Positions 17,263 through 26,351 of a DNA stretch of 64,000 bases are shown here, one piece after another. The DNA is from Acidobacteriota bacterium (GTDB taxonomy: Bacteria; Actinomycetota; Acidimicrobiia; Acidimicrobiales; Microtrichaceae). Within the stretch, counting starts at the first letter, position 1, and the number at the start of each line of letters is the position of its first letter. The notes under the pieces are model-generated. The model made no database searches. It was not told where the DNA came from and was given only the letters and a program-made list of their open reading frames with translations. A program made the position numbers and the translations under genes. Location: NCBI GenBank assembly GCA_003577145.1, contig QEUP01000004.1:62001-126000 (forward strand). The letters are read 5' to 3'.

Positions 17263-18327
17263 ATGAAGCGGTTGCTGGCGCTGGTCGTCGCCGTCGGCCT
17301 GGTGCTGGGAGCAATAGCCATCCGTGGCTGGGCCAGCGGCGATTCGGGGGACGAGGCCGGCACCGGCAACGAAGCGACACCCGACGGGGCCATCACCATC
17401 GTCTGTGATGCAGATCTCGAGGCGGTCTGCCACGAGCTCGAGCTCAGCGTCGACGACGTGACGGTACGCGTGGAGGAAGCGGCCGTAACCGCCGAGGCCT
17501 TGTCACAGGCGAACACCGGTGCGGCGGATGTCGATGGGTGGCTCGTCTCCCAGCCCTGGCCGGGGATGGTGGCTGAACGGAGGGATGCCGCCGGCCAGGT
17601 TCCCGTCCTCGGCTCACCGTCAGCTGCGCTGGCGGTTTCCCCCGGGGTGATGGTGATGGACCGGGAGCGGCAACGAGTGCTTGCGGCGAATTGCGGCGGG
17701 GAGATCACCTGGGAGTGTGTGGGGGAGGTGGCCGGCGACCCCTGGCCCGTCGTAGGTGGTGAGGAAGCGTGGGGAGAGATCAAGCCGGGCGAGCAACCTC
17801 CGGACACCTCCGCGGGCCTGTTGATCCTGGGTCAGGCCGCCTCGAGCTTCTTCGGGACAAGTGATTTCGCCAGCAACGACTTCAGCGCCGATCCCGCTTT
17901 CAGGCCCTGGTTCGAGAAGCTCGCGAGATCGGTGCCGGACTACACGCCGCCGGCCGGCACGCCACTGCAGCAGTTCCTGGTCATACCCGCCTCGTATGAC
18001 GTCGTGGGTGCACTCGAAGCACAAGCCGGGCCGGCCGTCGCCAGCTCACGCGACCGGGATCGACTCACCATCGCCTACCCTTCGCCCATGCTGAGCGCTG
18101 AGGTCGTCCTGGTTCCGACGAGCCCGGCGGTGTCGGGTGAGTCACTGGTCGAACGTCTCGGCGAGGAGCGTCTCGGCGAAGTGCTCGCGGGTCAAGGCTG
18201 GAGGGTCCAGGGCATCTCGCTCGCCGAGGGCCTGGACCCTGACATCGACGTCGGTGATTCGGCACCGCTGCCCGGCGCCGGTGTCTTAGATGCTCTGCGC
18301 TCTCTCTGGATCGAGGTTGTCCGATGA
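17263..18327 (+). CDS. secreted periplasmic-binding-protein-like protein
   Basis: A 354-residue protein with one N-terminal hydrophobic segment (about 4-22), either a signal peptide or an anchor, and an acidic linker. The remainder resembles type 2 solute-binding folds: ITIVCDADLEAVCHEL at the first strand, VDGWLVSQPWPGMV, and LQQFLVIPASYDVVGALEAQ late in the protein. There is no permease or ABC ATPase gene in the neighbourhood, so a sensing or structural role is as likely as transport. Its stop overlaps the next start (ATGA), so translation is coupled to the VWA lipoprotein. Confidence 0.65.
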   Translation: MKRLLALVVAVGLVLGAIAIRGWASGDSGDEAGTGNEATPDGAITIVCDADLEAVCHELELSVDDVTVRVEEAAVTAEALSQANTGAADVDGWLVSQPWPGMVAERRDAAGQVPVLGSPSAALAVSPGVMVMDRERQRVLAANCGGEITWECVGEVAGDPWPVVGGEEAWGEIKPGEQPPDTSAGLLILGQAASSFFGTSDFASNDFSADPAFRPWFEKLARSVPDYTPPAGTPLQQFLVIPASYDVVGALEAQAGPAVASSRDRDRLTIAYPSPMLSAEVVLVPTSPAVSGESLVERLGEERLGEVLAGQGWRVQGISLAEGLDPDIDVGDSAPLPGAGVLDALRSLWIEVVR

Positions 18328-20141
18328 AGCTTCGTCACCTGCTCAGCGTCCTACTCGCCGCCACACTCGTTACGACCTCGTGCAGCAGCGGTGGCGACGA
18401 CGAGGCGGCCGTCGACGATGTTCTGGGCGATCCCGGCGACTGCATCGTCGTCGAGATGTCGGTGTCGTCGGAGAAGATCGAGCTTCTCACGGACCTGGCG
18501 GCCACGTTCAACGAGAGCGAGAACGCGACCGTCGACGGCGAGTGCGTGTTCGTTCGGCCGCAGAGCAAAGCGTCGGGTGGAGCCATGGGTCTGCTGCTCG
18601 ACGGATGGGACGAGAACACCGAAGGCCCGCGCCCTGTCATCTGGTCACCTGCCGCCAGCGCCTGGGGGTCGATCCTCAACCAACGACTCGCCGACGACGG
18701 TCGAGAGCCGATGGTGCCCGACGAGAGCTCCCAGTTCATGCTGACGCCACTCGTGATCGCCATGCCCGAGCCCATGGCACAGGCGCTCGGTTACCCCGAC
18801 ACGCCGATCGGCTGGGCGGACATCTTCGCCCTGGCGACTGATCCCCAGGGCTGGGCCTCTGTCGGGCACCCCGAATGGGGCCCGTTTCGACTGGGCAAGA
18901 CCAACCCCAACTTCTCGACCTCGGGCCTCAACGCACTCATCGCCCAGACATATGCCGCCACCGGAAAGACCGACGGCCTCACGCTGGAGGACCTCTCGGA
19001 CCCGGAGGTCCAGGCGTTCGCCCAAGGCATCGAGTCCGCGGTCGTCCACTACGGCGACATAACCATGACCTTCCTCAACAACTGGTACCGCGCCGATCAA
19101 CGGGGAACTGCGTTGACCTACGCCTCGGCTGTCGCCGTCGAGGAGAAGTCCGTGATCGACTACAACCAGGGCAATCCCGATGGGGTCCTCGACCCCGGCG
19201 AGGAAGCGCGTCCGCCGGAGATCCCCCTCGTCGCGGTATACCCCAACGAAGGAACGCTCTACTCGGACAACCCGTTCTTCATCCTCGAAGCCGACTGGGT
19301 CGACCGGCAGCAGGCTGAGGGCGCGAGGTTGTTCGAGGAGTTCGTGCAGCAGCCCGAGAACCAGGAGCGGGTCCTGGAGTTCGGGTTCCGCCCCGGCAAC
19401 CCCGAAGTCACCATCGGTACCCCGGTCGACGAGAGCAACGGTGTCGACCCGAACCAGCCCCAGACCCTTCTGCAGGTTCCCGAGCCACCGGTACTCGTAC
19501 AGCTGCTCGAGAACTGGGACGAGCAGCGCAAGGAAGCCCGGGTCATGATCGTCCTCGACGTGTCGGGCTCGATGGGAGAAGATGCCCAGCCCGGCGGTGG
19601 CGAGACCAAGCTGGAGCTCGCCAAGCAGGCGGCCATCGACGCTCTCGACGAGTTCAAAGACGACGACATCGTCGGCCTGCGGGTCTTCACCGACCAGATG
19701 GGTTGGGAGGGCAACTTCTTGGATCTCGTCGAACCGGGCCGCATCGGGGATGTTCGGGAGCAGCTCAAGAACGAGATCCGCGGACTGCAGCCGCTGAACG
19801 GGACACCTCTGTACGAGGTCTCGGGTGAGTCGTTCAACCAGATGGTCGAGGACTACGACCCAGCGCGGATCAATGCGATCATCCTCTTGAGCGACGGCGT
19901 CAACGACGACGGCGATCGTTCCGACGACCCGCAGCAGTACCAGGACCTGTTGGCCCTCTTGGAGGACACGACCCAGGGGGAGAACTCGGTGCCGGTGCGC
20001 GTGTTCCCGATCGCCTACGGAGCCGACGCCGATCTGGCAGCCCTGCGGGGCATAGCCGAAGCCAGCAACGCGGCGTTGTACGACGCCTCCGATCCGCTCA
20101 CGATCAACAAGGTGTTCACGGCGGTCGTGAGCAACTTCTGA
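18324..20141 (+). CDS. lipoprotein fusing a solute-binding domain to a VWA domain
   Basis: A 605-residue exported lipoprotein with lipobox ending TTS-C20. Residues about 40-370 form a type 2 binding-protein-like domain (EKIELLTDLAATFNES, VIWSPAASAWGSIL, a segment with NPNFSTSGLNALIAQ), as in molybdate/sulfate/iron binders. Residues about 405-600 form a von Willebrand A domain with an intact metal site VLDVSGSMG, LNGTPLY and LLSDGVNDDGD. Together with the paralogous binding-like protein just upstream and the AAA+ gene before it, this suggests an envelope sensing or assembly system, not an ordinary importer. Translation is coupled to the upstream gene by a 4-bp overlap. Confidence 0.85.
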   Translation: MKLRHLLSVLLAATLVTTSCSSGGDDEAAVDDVLGDPGDCIVVEMSVSSEKIELLTDLAATFNESENATVDGECVFVRPQSKASGGAMGLLLDGWDENTEGPRPVIWSPAASAWGSILNQRLADDGREPMVPDESSQFMLTPLVIAMPEPMAQALGYPDTPIGWADIFALATDPQGWASVGHPEWGPFRLGKTNPNFSTSGLNALIAQTYAATGKTDGLTLEDLSDPEVQAFAQGIESAVVHYGDITMTFLNNWYRADQRGTALTYASAVAVEEKSVIDYNQGNPDGVLDPGEEARPPEIPLVAVYPNEGTLYSDNPFFILEADWVDRQQAEGARLFEEFVQQPENQERVLEFGFRPGNPEVTIGTPVDESNGVDPNQPQTLLQVPEPPVLVQLLENWDEQRKEARVMIVLDVSGSMGEDAQPGGGETKLELAKQAAIDALDEFKDDDIVGLRVFTDQMGWEGNFLDLVEPGRIGDVREQLKNEIRGLQPLNGTPLYEVSGESFNQMVEDYDPARINAIILLSDGVNDDGDRSDDPQQYQDLLALLEDTTQGENSVPVRVFPIAYGADADLAALRGIAEASNAALYDASDPLTINKVFTAVVSNF

Positions 20142-20205
20142 CCGGCCATGCCAACTTCGGATTCACTGCCGGGTGCCCCTCTGGTGCTCGGCTGCCCGGA
20201 GTAGC

Positions 20206-21102
20206 GTGACGGCGGTGGCACTTCGTCTTCGCGATCGCATCCTGACACCACCGGTGGCAAGGGCGATGATGTCGCCCTCGGCCATAGTGCTGACCGGAGT
20301 GGGGGCCGCAGTCGGAATCCTGGTCGGACTCGGACCCATCGGCGCCGTGGGCCTGGCAGCCGTTGCGTGGGCTGCGAGGGTCGGGGCGGCAGTCCCCCGT
20401 GGGCCTCGTGCCGAGCGCATCGATCCCTTTACGCTTCCCGAACCGTGGCGCTTCTACGTCAGGGATGCCCTCCAGGCGCAGTCACGCTACAACGAGGCCG
20501 TCCACTCGACTCCCGAGGGACCGCTTCACGACCGGCTGTTCGACATCGGCACGCGCGTGGACCAACTGACGGGCGAGGCCTGGAAGATCGCCCGCCGCGG
20601 CAACACCCTCGCCGAAGCCGCCAAGAGGATCGATGTGACGCAGGTGCAGAAGGAGCTCGACGAGATCGGCCCGCAGGCGAGCGAGGTGTGGGCCGCGGGC
20701 ACCTCGATCGCCGATACAGCCAAGGCACTCACCTCCCAGTTGCAGTCAGCCGAGCGGATGCACTCACTCGCAGCCCAGGCGGACGGCATGCTGAAGGTCC
20801 TCAACGCGCGGCTCGACGAGCTCGTCGCACGCACCATCGAGTTGTCGGTGCACGCTGACAGCGTCTCCGAGACCGGTGGCCTCGGTACCGAGGTCGACAA
20901 CCTGCTCGGCGAGCTCGAGGCGCTCCGTGGTGCCCTCGAGGAGACCACCACCGGTTCAGTCCCCCTGCCGGAGATGCCACCGGCGACGGCGCCTCACGCC
21001 GACTCCGCCCCTGAGCCCCAGGCCCGCCCCACCACCCTCCCGCCGTCCGAACCGGCACCCACCGACGACTCCCGCTCAGCCGGCGACACGGATGAGCGCT
21101 GA
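20206..21102 (+). CDS. coiled-coil membrane protein of unknown function
   Basis: About 298 residues. Two hydrophobic stretches between about 20 and 60 can form a helical hairpin, followed by LPEPWRFYVRDAL and a long helical region (about 85-245) with coiled-coil character, then a Pro/Ala-rich tail. The layout of a membrane hairpin plus helices recalls XpaC-like proteins of tellurite-type stress clusters, but I cannot claim homology. The GTG at 20206 has GGAG 4 bp upstream; GTG 20215 is an alternative. The last 11 bases overlap murJ. Confidence 0.6.
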   Translation: MTAVALRLRDRILTPPVARAMMSPSAIVLTGVGAAVGILVGLGPIGAVGLAAVAWAARVGAAVPRGPRAERIDPFTLPEPWRFYVRDALQAQSRYNEAVHSTPEGPLHDRLFDIGTRVDQLTGEAWKIARRGNTLAEAAKRIDVTQVQKELDEIGPQASEVWAAGTSIADTAKALTSQLQSAERMHSLAAQADGMLKVLNARLDELVARTIELSVHADSVSETGGLGTEVDNLLGELEALRGALEETTTGSVPLPEMPPATAPHADSAPEPQARPTTLPPSEPAPTDDSRSAGDTDER

Positions 21103-22861
21103 TCCCGACACCCCAGAGCCCGACGGCAAGGATGCCACCGAGGCACCGGCCCCGGCGCAGAGCACCGGCCGCTCGTCCATAGCGGTAGGCGCCGGCATCC
21201 TGCTTTCGCGCATCGCCGGTTTCCTTCGCGAAGCAGCGCTCGCCCGTTTCCTGGGCATAGGGTTCGCCGCCGACGCGGTCCGAGCAGCCATGCGGATACC
21301 CAACCTCCTCCAGAACCTGCTGGGCGAGGGGGTGCTCTCAGCGGCCTTCATACCCGTCTACAGCCGGATCGTCGAGAGCGAGGACGAGGAGCGAGCCGGA
21401 GAAGTCGCCGGGGCCATCGCCGGAATACTGATCGCCGTCACGACCGCGGTGACCGCAGTGGTGGTGGTGTTCGCCCGTCCGATCACCGCGGTGATGACGC
21501 CCGGCTTCGACGGCAGGACCTTCGACCTCACAGTCACGCTGGTGAGGATCATGACGCTGGGCCTCGGCTTCCTGGTCATGTCGGCTTGGTGCCTGGGGAT
21601 CCTCAACTCGCACCGCCGGTTCTTCCTGCCGTTCGTGGCACCGGTCCTGTGGAACGCAGCTCAGATCGTGGTGATCGTCTTCGTCGGGCTGCTCGGCTGG
21701 ACCGACTCCTCGATCGCAGTGGCCCTGGCATGGGCGCTCGTCGTCGGCGGGCTTCTCCAGCTCGTCGTGCAGCTTCCGGCGGTCCTGCGCCTCGTCCCGC
21801 ACCTCAGGCTGAGCCTGCGATCCAAGGAGCGTGACGTCCGAGACGTCCTCCGCCGTACCGGCCCTGCTCTCCTGGGCCGGGGGATCGTGCAGATCAGTGC
21901 CTTCGCCGACGTCGTGCTGGCGAGCATGCTGGTAACCGGCGCCGTGGCCGCCCTCGGCTACGCCCAAGTGCTCTATGTACTCCCGATCAGCCTCTTTGCC
22001 ATGTCCGTCGCGGCTGCCGAGCTACCCGAGCTGTCCCGCGAGAGCGAGGCAGTGAGGCAGATCCAGCTGCGACTGGTGATCGCGCTACGCCGGATCGTCT
22101 TCTATGTCTTCTTCGCCGCGGTCATGTACGTGACTGTCGGGGATCTGATCATCAGCGTCCTCTTCGAGGGGGGCGAGTTCACCCACGACGACACGCTGCT
22201 CGTCTGGTACATCCTCGTCGGGTACAGCGTGGCCATCGTCGCGAGCAGCGAGTCCCGCCTGCTGCAGAACACCCTGTATGCCCGGAACGACGTTGTCACG
22301 CCGGCCGAGATCGCTGCCGTCCGCCTCGTCGTGTCCGTCGGTCTGTCGATCCCTCTCATGTTCAGCCTCGACCGGCTGGTCATAGTCGACGGCCACATCA
22401 GCGGGTGGTCGGACCTCCCGGCCTTCTGGCCGCTTCCCGCCGACGTCCGCTCAGAAGCCGGCACCGTCCATCTCGGCGCGGTCGGAATCGCGCTGGCTTC
22501 GTCGTTTGCCTCGCTGGTGGAGGTCGCCCTGCTGAGGCGACGCTGCTCGACGGAGCTGGGGTGGAACCCACCGATCGGCCGGTCCGTGTCGCGCCTCGTG
22601 CCGGTGGCCCTGTTGACCGGGATGGAGTCCGTCGCCCTCGTTATCGGCCTCGAAGCGATCCCTGACATCCTCTCGCTGCCGTTCATCCTCGTGGCCGCCT
22701 TCGTCACCTGGATCGCTGCTTCCCACTGGCTGGGGTTGTTCGAAGCCGACGAGGCGATGATCCCGGTGCGCCGTGCAGTGGAACGGGTTCGCGAGGCTTA
22801 CCGGCCGTCGAGCCGCGGGTCGGGTGATCAGCACGACGCCGGTGGTGGACCGAGCCGCTAG
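21092..22861 (+). CDS. murJ: lipid II flippase MurJ/MviN family
   Basis: A 589-residue membrane protein. After a charged, Pro-rich N-terminus (about 30 residues), the MurJ core begins with AVGAGILLSRIAGFLREAAL and continues with RIPNLLQNLLGEG, the family signature of the first helices. About 14 membrane helices can be traced. MurJ flips lipid-linked peptidoglycan precursor to the outer face. In many actinobacteria murJ lies near the origin end with trxB; here it is inside the proA-proB insertion, so it may be a second copy or an MviN relative. Start ATG 21092 lies within the end of the preceding gene. Confidence 0.88.
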   Translation: MSADPDTPEPDGKDATEAPAPAQSTGRSSIAVGAGILLSRIAGFLREAALARFLGIGFAADAVRAAMRIPNLLQNLLGEGVLSAAFIPVYSRIVESEDEERAGEVAGAIAGILIAVTTAVTAVVVVFARPITAVMTPGFDGRTFDLTVTLVRIMTLGLGFLVMSAWCLGILNSHRRFFLPFVAPVLWNAAQIVVIVFVGLLGWTDSSIAVALAWALVVGGLLQLVVQLPAVLRLVPHLRLSLRSKERDVRDVLRRTGPALLGRGIVQISAFADVVLASMLVTGAVAALGYAQVLYVLPISLFAMSVAAAELPELSRESEAVRQIQLRLVIALRRIVFYVFFAAVMYVTVGDLIISVLFEGGEFTHDDTLLVWYILVGYSVAIVASSESRLLQNTLYARNDVVTPAEIAAVRLVVSVGLSIPLMFSLDRLVIVDGHISGWSDLPAFWPLPADVRSEAGTVHLGAVGIALASSFASLVEVALLRRRCSTELGWNPPIGRSVSRLVPVALLTGMESVALVIGLEAIPDILSLPFILVAAFVTWIAASHWLGLFEADEAMIPVRRAVERVREAYRPSSRGSGDQHDAGGGPSR

Positions 22862-23016
22862 GCGAGGATCCGTGTGACAGCACCCGTCGAGCCCAAGCAC
22901 AGCTTGGCGAGGCGAACCCTCGGCGCGATCAGCTCGACCCATCTGGACAGCCCCTCTGGTGAGCCATCATCGCTTCCGGGCGCTTCAACCGCCCGCCGAG
23001 GGATAGCATCAGGACC

Positions 23017-23871
23017 ATGATCAAGCTCGTCAAACGTTGGTGGAAGTACATGACTGCCAAGTTGAGCGGGAAGTTCAGCGAATCCGCTGACCCCAAGGTT
23101 CAACTGGAGCAGGCGATCATCGAGGCACAGGATCAGCATCGCCGCCTGAAGGAACAGGCGGCGAATGTGATCGCCAACCAGAAGCAGACCGAGATGCGGC
23201 TCAATCGGACCATGGAGGAATACGAGCGGGTGAGCGCCAACGCCCGCCAGGCTGTCCTCATGGCCGACGACGCCTCCAAGTCGGGTCAATCCACCAAGGT
23301 GACCGAGTACACCCAAGCCGCCGAGGCTTTCGCCAACCGCATGATCGCACTCGAACGTGAGGTGGAGGACCTCAAGTCCCTGCACCTCCAGTCGGCCCAG
23401 GCCGCCGACCAGGCCAAGCAGGCAGTCCAGCAGAACGCCATGGCACTGCAGAAGAAGCTCTCGGAACGCCAGAAGCTGCTGGGCCAGCTCGACCAGGCGA
23501 AGATGCAGGAGCAGATGAACGTCGCCATGGCATCCCTCAGCGAGACCGTCGGCGAGGACGTGCCGTCCTTCGACGAGGTGCGCGAGAAGATCGAAGCCCG
23601 CTACGCGAAGGCCAAGGGCATGTCAGAGCTGACGGAGTCCACGGTCGAGACCAAGATGCTCGAGGTGGAGAAGGCAGCCATGAGCACCGAGGCTCAGGCA
23701 CGCCTGTCAGAGATCCGCACACAGCTCGGCATTGCGGCTCCGGTCGAGGAAGCGGCCGGTTCAGAAGCCCTCGATTCAGGAGCATCCGGTCAGGGCGAGA
23801 GCGGGGCCCCCGCTCCGCCGGCGGAGGCCGAGACAAGCCCACCCCAGCCACAGGCCCAGACGGAACCCTGA
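23017..23871 (+). CDS. PspA/IM30 family protein
   Basis: A 284-residue, almost wholly helical protein. The N-terminal amphipathic segment IKLVKRWWKYMTAKL can bind membranes, followed by long coiled coil (about 25-215) typical of PspA/Vipp1/IM30 (ESADPKVQLEQAIIEAQ matches the family's start). The last 50 residues are a Pro/Ala/Glu-rich tail. PspA proteins polymerise on damaged membranes and protect them. It is convergent with proB with only 8 bp between stops. Being downstream of murJ and the AAA+/VWA run it may belong to the same envelope unit, though 155 bp separate it from murJ. Confidence 0.88.
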   Translation: MIKLVKRWWKYMTAKLSGKFSESADPKVQLEQAIIEAQDQHRRLKEQAANVIANQKQTEMRLNRTMEEYERVSANARQAVLMADDASKSGQSTKVTEYTQAAEAFANRMIALEREVEDLKSLHLQSAQAADQAKQAVQQNAMALQKKLSERQKLLGQLDQAKMQEQMNVAMASLSETVGEDVPSFDEVREKIEARYAKAKGMSELTESTVETKMLEVEKAAMSTEAQARLSEIRTQLGIAAPVEEAAGSEALDSGASGQGESGAPAPPAEAETSPPQPQAQTEP

Positions 23872-23879
23872 TCGCGTCG

Positions 23880-24977
23880 TTACGACAGCACTACGAGGTC
23901 GTCACGATGGATGACCTCGGCGGACACATCGTCGCCCAACTCGTCGCTGCGGCGCCCAGCCATCCTCACCAGACCGCCGGAATCGACCCGGGCCAGCCCT
24001 TTGGCAAAGACCTCACCAGTGGGATCGACGACCTCAACCGCGTCATCAGCCTCGAACTCCCCCTCGACTCCGACGACACCCGCCGCGAGAAGGGAGCGAC
24101 CCTGCTCCACCAGCGCCCGCCGTGCCCCTCGATCGACGATGATGGATCCCTTCGAGCCGATGGCGAAGGCGATCCACAGCTTGCGGGCCGGAAGGCGACG
24201 ATCACGGGGGTGAACCACCGTCCCCACACCCGGCTGACCAGCCACGGCATCCCTCAGCACATGCTCGCGGTCGGCCGCGGCGATGACGGTACGCACTCCC
24301 GACCAGGCAGCGATCCGTGCGGCCGCCACCTTGGTGGCCATCCCGCCGCTTCCGCGCGGCGTCCGTGAGCCACCGGCCAGCTCGTCGAGCTCCTTGTCGA
24401 GCTCGACGATCTCCTCGATCAGCGAGGCCGACTCATCTATACCGGGGTCGGCGGTGTGCAGACCAGCGGTGTCGGTCAACAGCACCAGGATGTCTGCGCC
24501 GACGAGGTGCGCGACCAGTGCGGCTATCCGGTCGTTGTCCCCGAAGCGGATCTCGTCGTCGGCGATGGCGTCGTTCTCGTTGACGATCGGCAGCACTCCG
24601 AGATCGAGCAACCGGGAGAGCGTGCTGCGGGCATGCAGGTACTGTTGCCTGACCATGAAGTCGAGGGGGGCGAGAAGGACCTGGCCACCAACCAAGCCGT
24701 GCTCCCGCTCCAGAACGTCGTTGTAGACCCGCATCAACCGCGTCTGGCCCACCGCCGAGACCGCCTGGAGGGTGCGGGAGTCGGCAGGTCGGTTGGTCGC
24801 GCTCAGGCCCAACTCGGGAAGTCCTGCCGCGATCGCGCCCGAGGTCACCAGCACGACCTGGCTACCGGCCTCACGCAGGCCGGCCAGCTCGCGGCACAGC
24901 TTGGCGATGGCGGTCTGGTCGATCACGCCGTGCTCGTCGGTGATCGAGGACGTTCCGACCTTGGCCACCACGATCAC
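23880..24977 (-). CDS. proB: glutamate 5-kinase
   Basis: ProB phosphorylates glutamate, the first and feedback-regulated step of proline synthesis. The 365-residue protein has the amino acid kinase domain (VVAKVGTSSIT at the start, VTSGAIAAGLPELGL, NENDAIADDEIRFGDND, GSGGMATKVAAARIA) and a C-terminal PUA domain (about 270-360). It starts at GTG 24977, which overlaps the obg stop by 4 bp, so it is translationally coupled to obg. ProA is 8 kb downstream. Confidence 0.97.
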   Translation of the reverse strand: MIVVAKVGTSSITDEHGVIDQTAIAKLCRELAGLREAGSQVVLVTSGAIAAGLPELGLSATNRPADSRTLQAVSAVGQTRLMRVYNDVLEREHGLVGGQVLLAPLDFMVRQQYLHARSTLSRLLDLGVLPIVNENDAIADDEIRFGDNDRIAALVAHLVGADILVLLTDTAGLHTADPGIDESASLIEEIVELDKELDELAGGSRTPRGSGGMATKVAAARIAAWSGVRTVIAAADREHVLRDAVAGQPGVGTVVHPRDRRLPARKLWIAFAIGSKGSIIVDRGARRALVEQGRSLLAAGVVGVEGEFEADDAVEVVDPTGEVFAKGLARVDSGGLVRMAGRRSDELGDDVSAEVIHRDDLVVLS

Positions 24978-26260
24978 GACATCACCTCACCGTTGCGGTC
25001 ATCACCGTCGTCGGCCACCTCGGGTTGATACTCGAAATCGAGCCCGCCTATGTGGACGGTGTCGCCGGCCTCTGCACCTGCCCTCGCCAGCGCCCGGTAG
25101 ACACCGAGGCGGCGCAGCCCCGTCTGCGCAAAGTCGAGAGCTTCGGGATTGGTGAGATCCGAGAGAGCGACGGCTCGTCGTGCGGACCTGCCGAGCACTT
25201 CGAAGCTCCCGTCATCCCTACGCGCGACCGTGACGCCTCCCGGCAGCGGACGGTGCACTACGAATGTCTCCGCCGGCACCTCGCTCTCCCGGGCGGACTC
25301 GACGAGGTCAGCCAACCTCCCCACGAAGCTCGACAGCCCCTCCCCGGTCACCGATGAGATCCGAGGCCGGTCGAACTCGGGGGTGGTTCCGGACGCAACG
25401 AGGTCGCAACGCGAACCGACCACGAGGCGCGGCCGTTCGAGCAACCGTGGCTGGTAACGCTGCAGCTCCCGGAGCAGGACGGTCTCCTGCTCGGACGGTG
25501 TGGTCCCATCAGGCATGGCCAGATCGAGCAGCAGGACCAGGACACGTGCCCTTTCGACGTGCCGCAGGAAACGGTCACCGAGCCCCTTGCCGTCGCTGGC
25601 ACCTTCGATGAGTCCGGGGACGTCTGCGAGGACCAGTTCACGCCCGTCATCGGTTCGCACCACTCCCAGATGGGGTTGAAGGGTCGTGAAGGGGTAGTCC
25701 GCGATCTTGGGCTTGGCCGCGGACACGCGGGAAATCAGCGTGCTCTTGCCGACGTTCGGGAACCCGACCAGAGCCGCATCGGCCACCAGCTTCAACTCGA
25801 GCCGCAGCCACGCCTCCTCGGGCTGCTCTCCTTGCTCGGCGAACGATGGCGCCCGCCGGCGGTTGCTGAGAAACCTGGCGTTGCCACGCCCACCCCTGCC
25901 CCCGGGGGCGGCGAGCCACCTGTCACCAGCGTGGGTGAGGTCGGCGACCACCGTGCCGTCACGATCGAGCACCACAGTGCCCTCGGGTACCGCCACGAAG
26001 AGGTCCTCACCCCGGGTGCCGTGGCGCCTCTTGCCCTGACCGTGGGTGCCGTCGGCAGCCCGGCGATGTGGGTGGTCCCTGAACGACAGGAGCGAAGCGG
26101 TGTTGCTGTCGGCCACCAGCCACACATCCCCACCACTGCCGCCGTCGCCCCCGTCGGGTCCGCCACGCGACACATGGGCCTCGCGCCGGAACGACACGCA
26201 GCCGGCGCCCCCGGCGCCCCCGCGTACACAGATGGCAGCCTCATCGACGAACTCGGACAC
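24974..26260 (-). CDS. obg: Obg/CgtA GTPase
   Basis: A 428-residue essential GTPase acting in large ribosomal subunit assembly and growth control. The glycine-rich Obg fold is at the N-terminus (GGAGGAGCVSFRREAHV, GGDGGSGGDVW), the G domain has G1 GFPNVGKST, G3 DVPGL and G4-like GSRCDL, and the C-terminal OCT domain (about 345-425) ends in GGLDFEYQPE. GTG 26260 is chosen because the Obg fold begins there; the open frame to 26320 is not family-like. In the usual order rpmA precedes obg directly; here 5.2 kb of other genes separate them. Confidence 0.96.
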   Translation of the reverse strand: MSEFVDEAAICVRGGAGGAGCVSFRREAHVSRGGPDGGDGGSGGDVWLVADSNTASLLSFRDHPHRRAADGTHGQGKRRHGTRGEDLFVAVPEGTVVLDRDGTVVADLTHAGDRWLAAPGGRGGRGNARFLSNRRRAPSFAEQGEQPEEAWLRLELKLVADAALVGFPNVGKSTLISRVSAAKPKIADYPFTTLQPHLGVVRTDDGRELVLADVPGLIEGASDGKGLGDRFLRHVERARVLVLLLDLAMPDGTTPSEQETVLLRELQRYQPRLLERPRLVVGSRCDLVASGTTPEFDRPRISSVTGEGLSSFVGRLADLVESARESEVPAETFVVHRPLPGGVTVARRDDGSFEVLGRSARRAVALSDLTNPEALDFAQTGLRRLGVYRALARAGAEAGDTVHIGGLDFEYQPEVADDGDDRNGEVMS

Positions 26261-26351
26261 ACCCTGCAGGCTAGTGGTGCTGAACGAGATGATCGTGGGG
26301 CGGCGCAGGCAAGGGGGCACTCCATTTCCCCCACCCGCGGCTGTCGCCGCC

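Noticed and set aside
17263-20141. ABC importer operon
   Set aside because: Two binding-protein-like genes but no permease or ATPase, and one is fused to a VWA domain.
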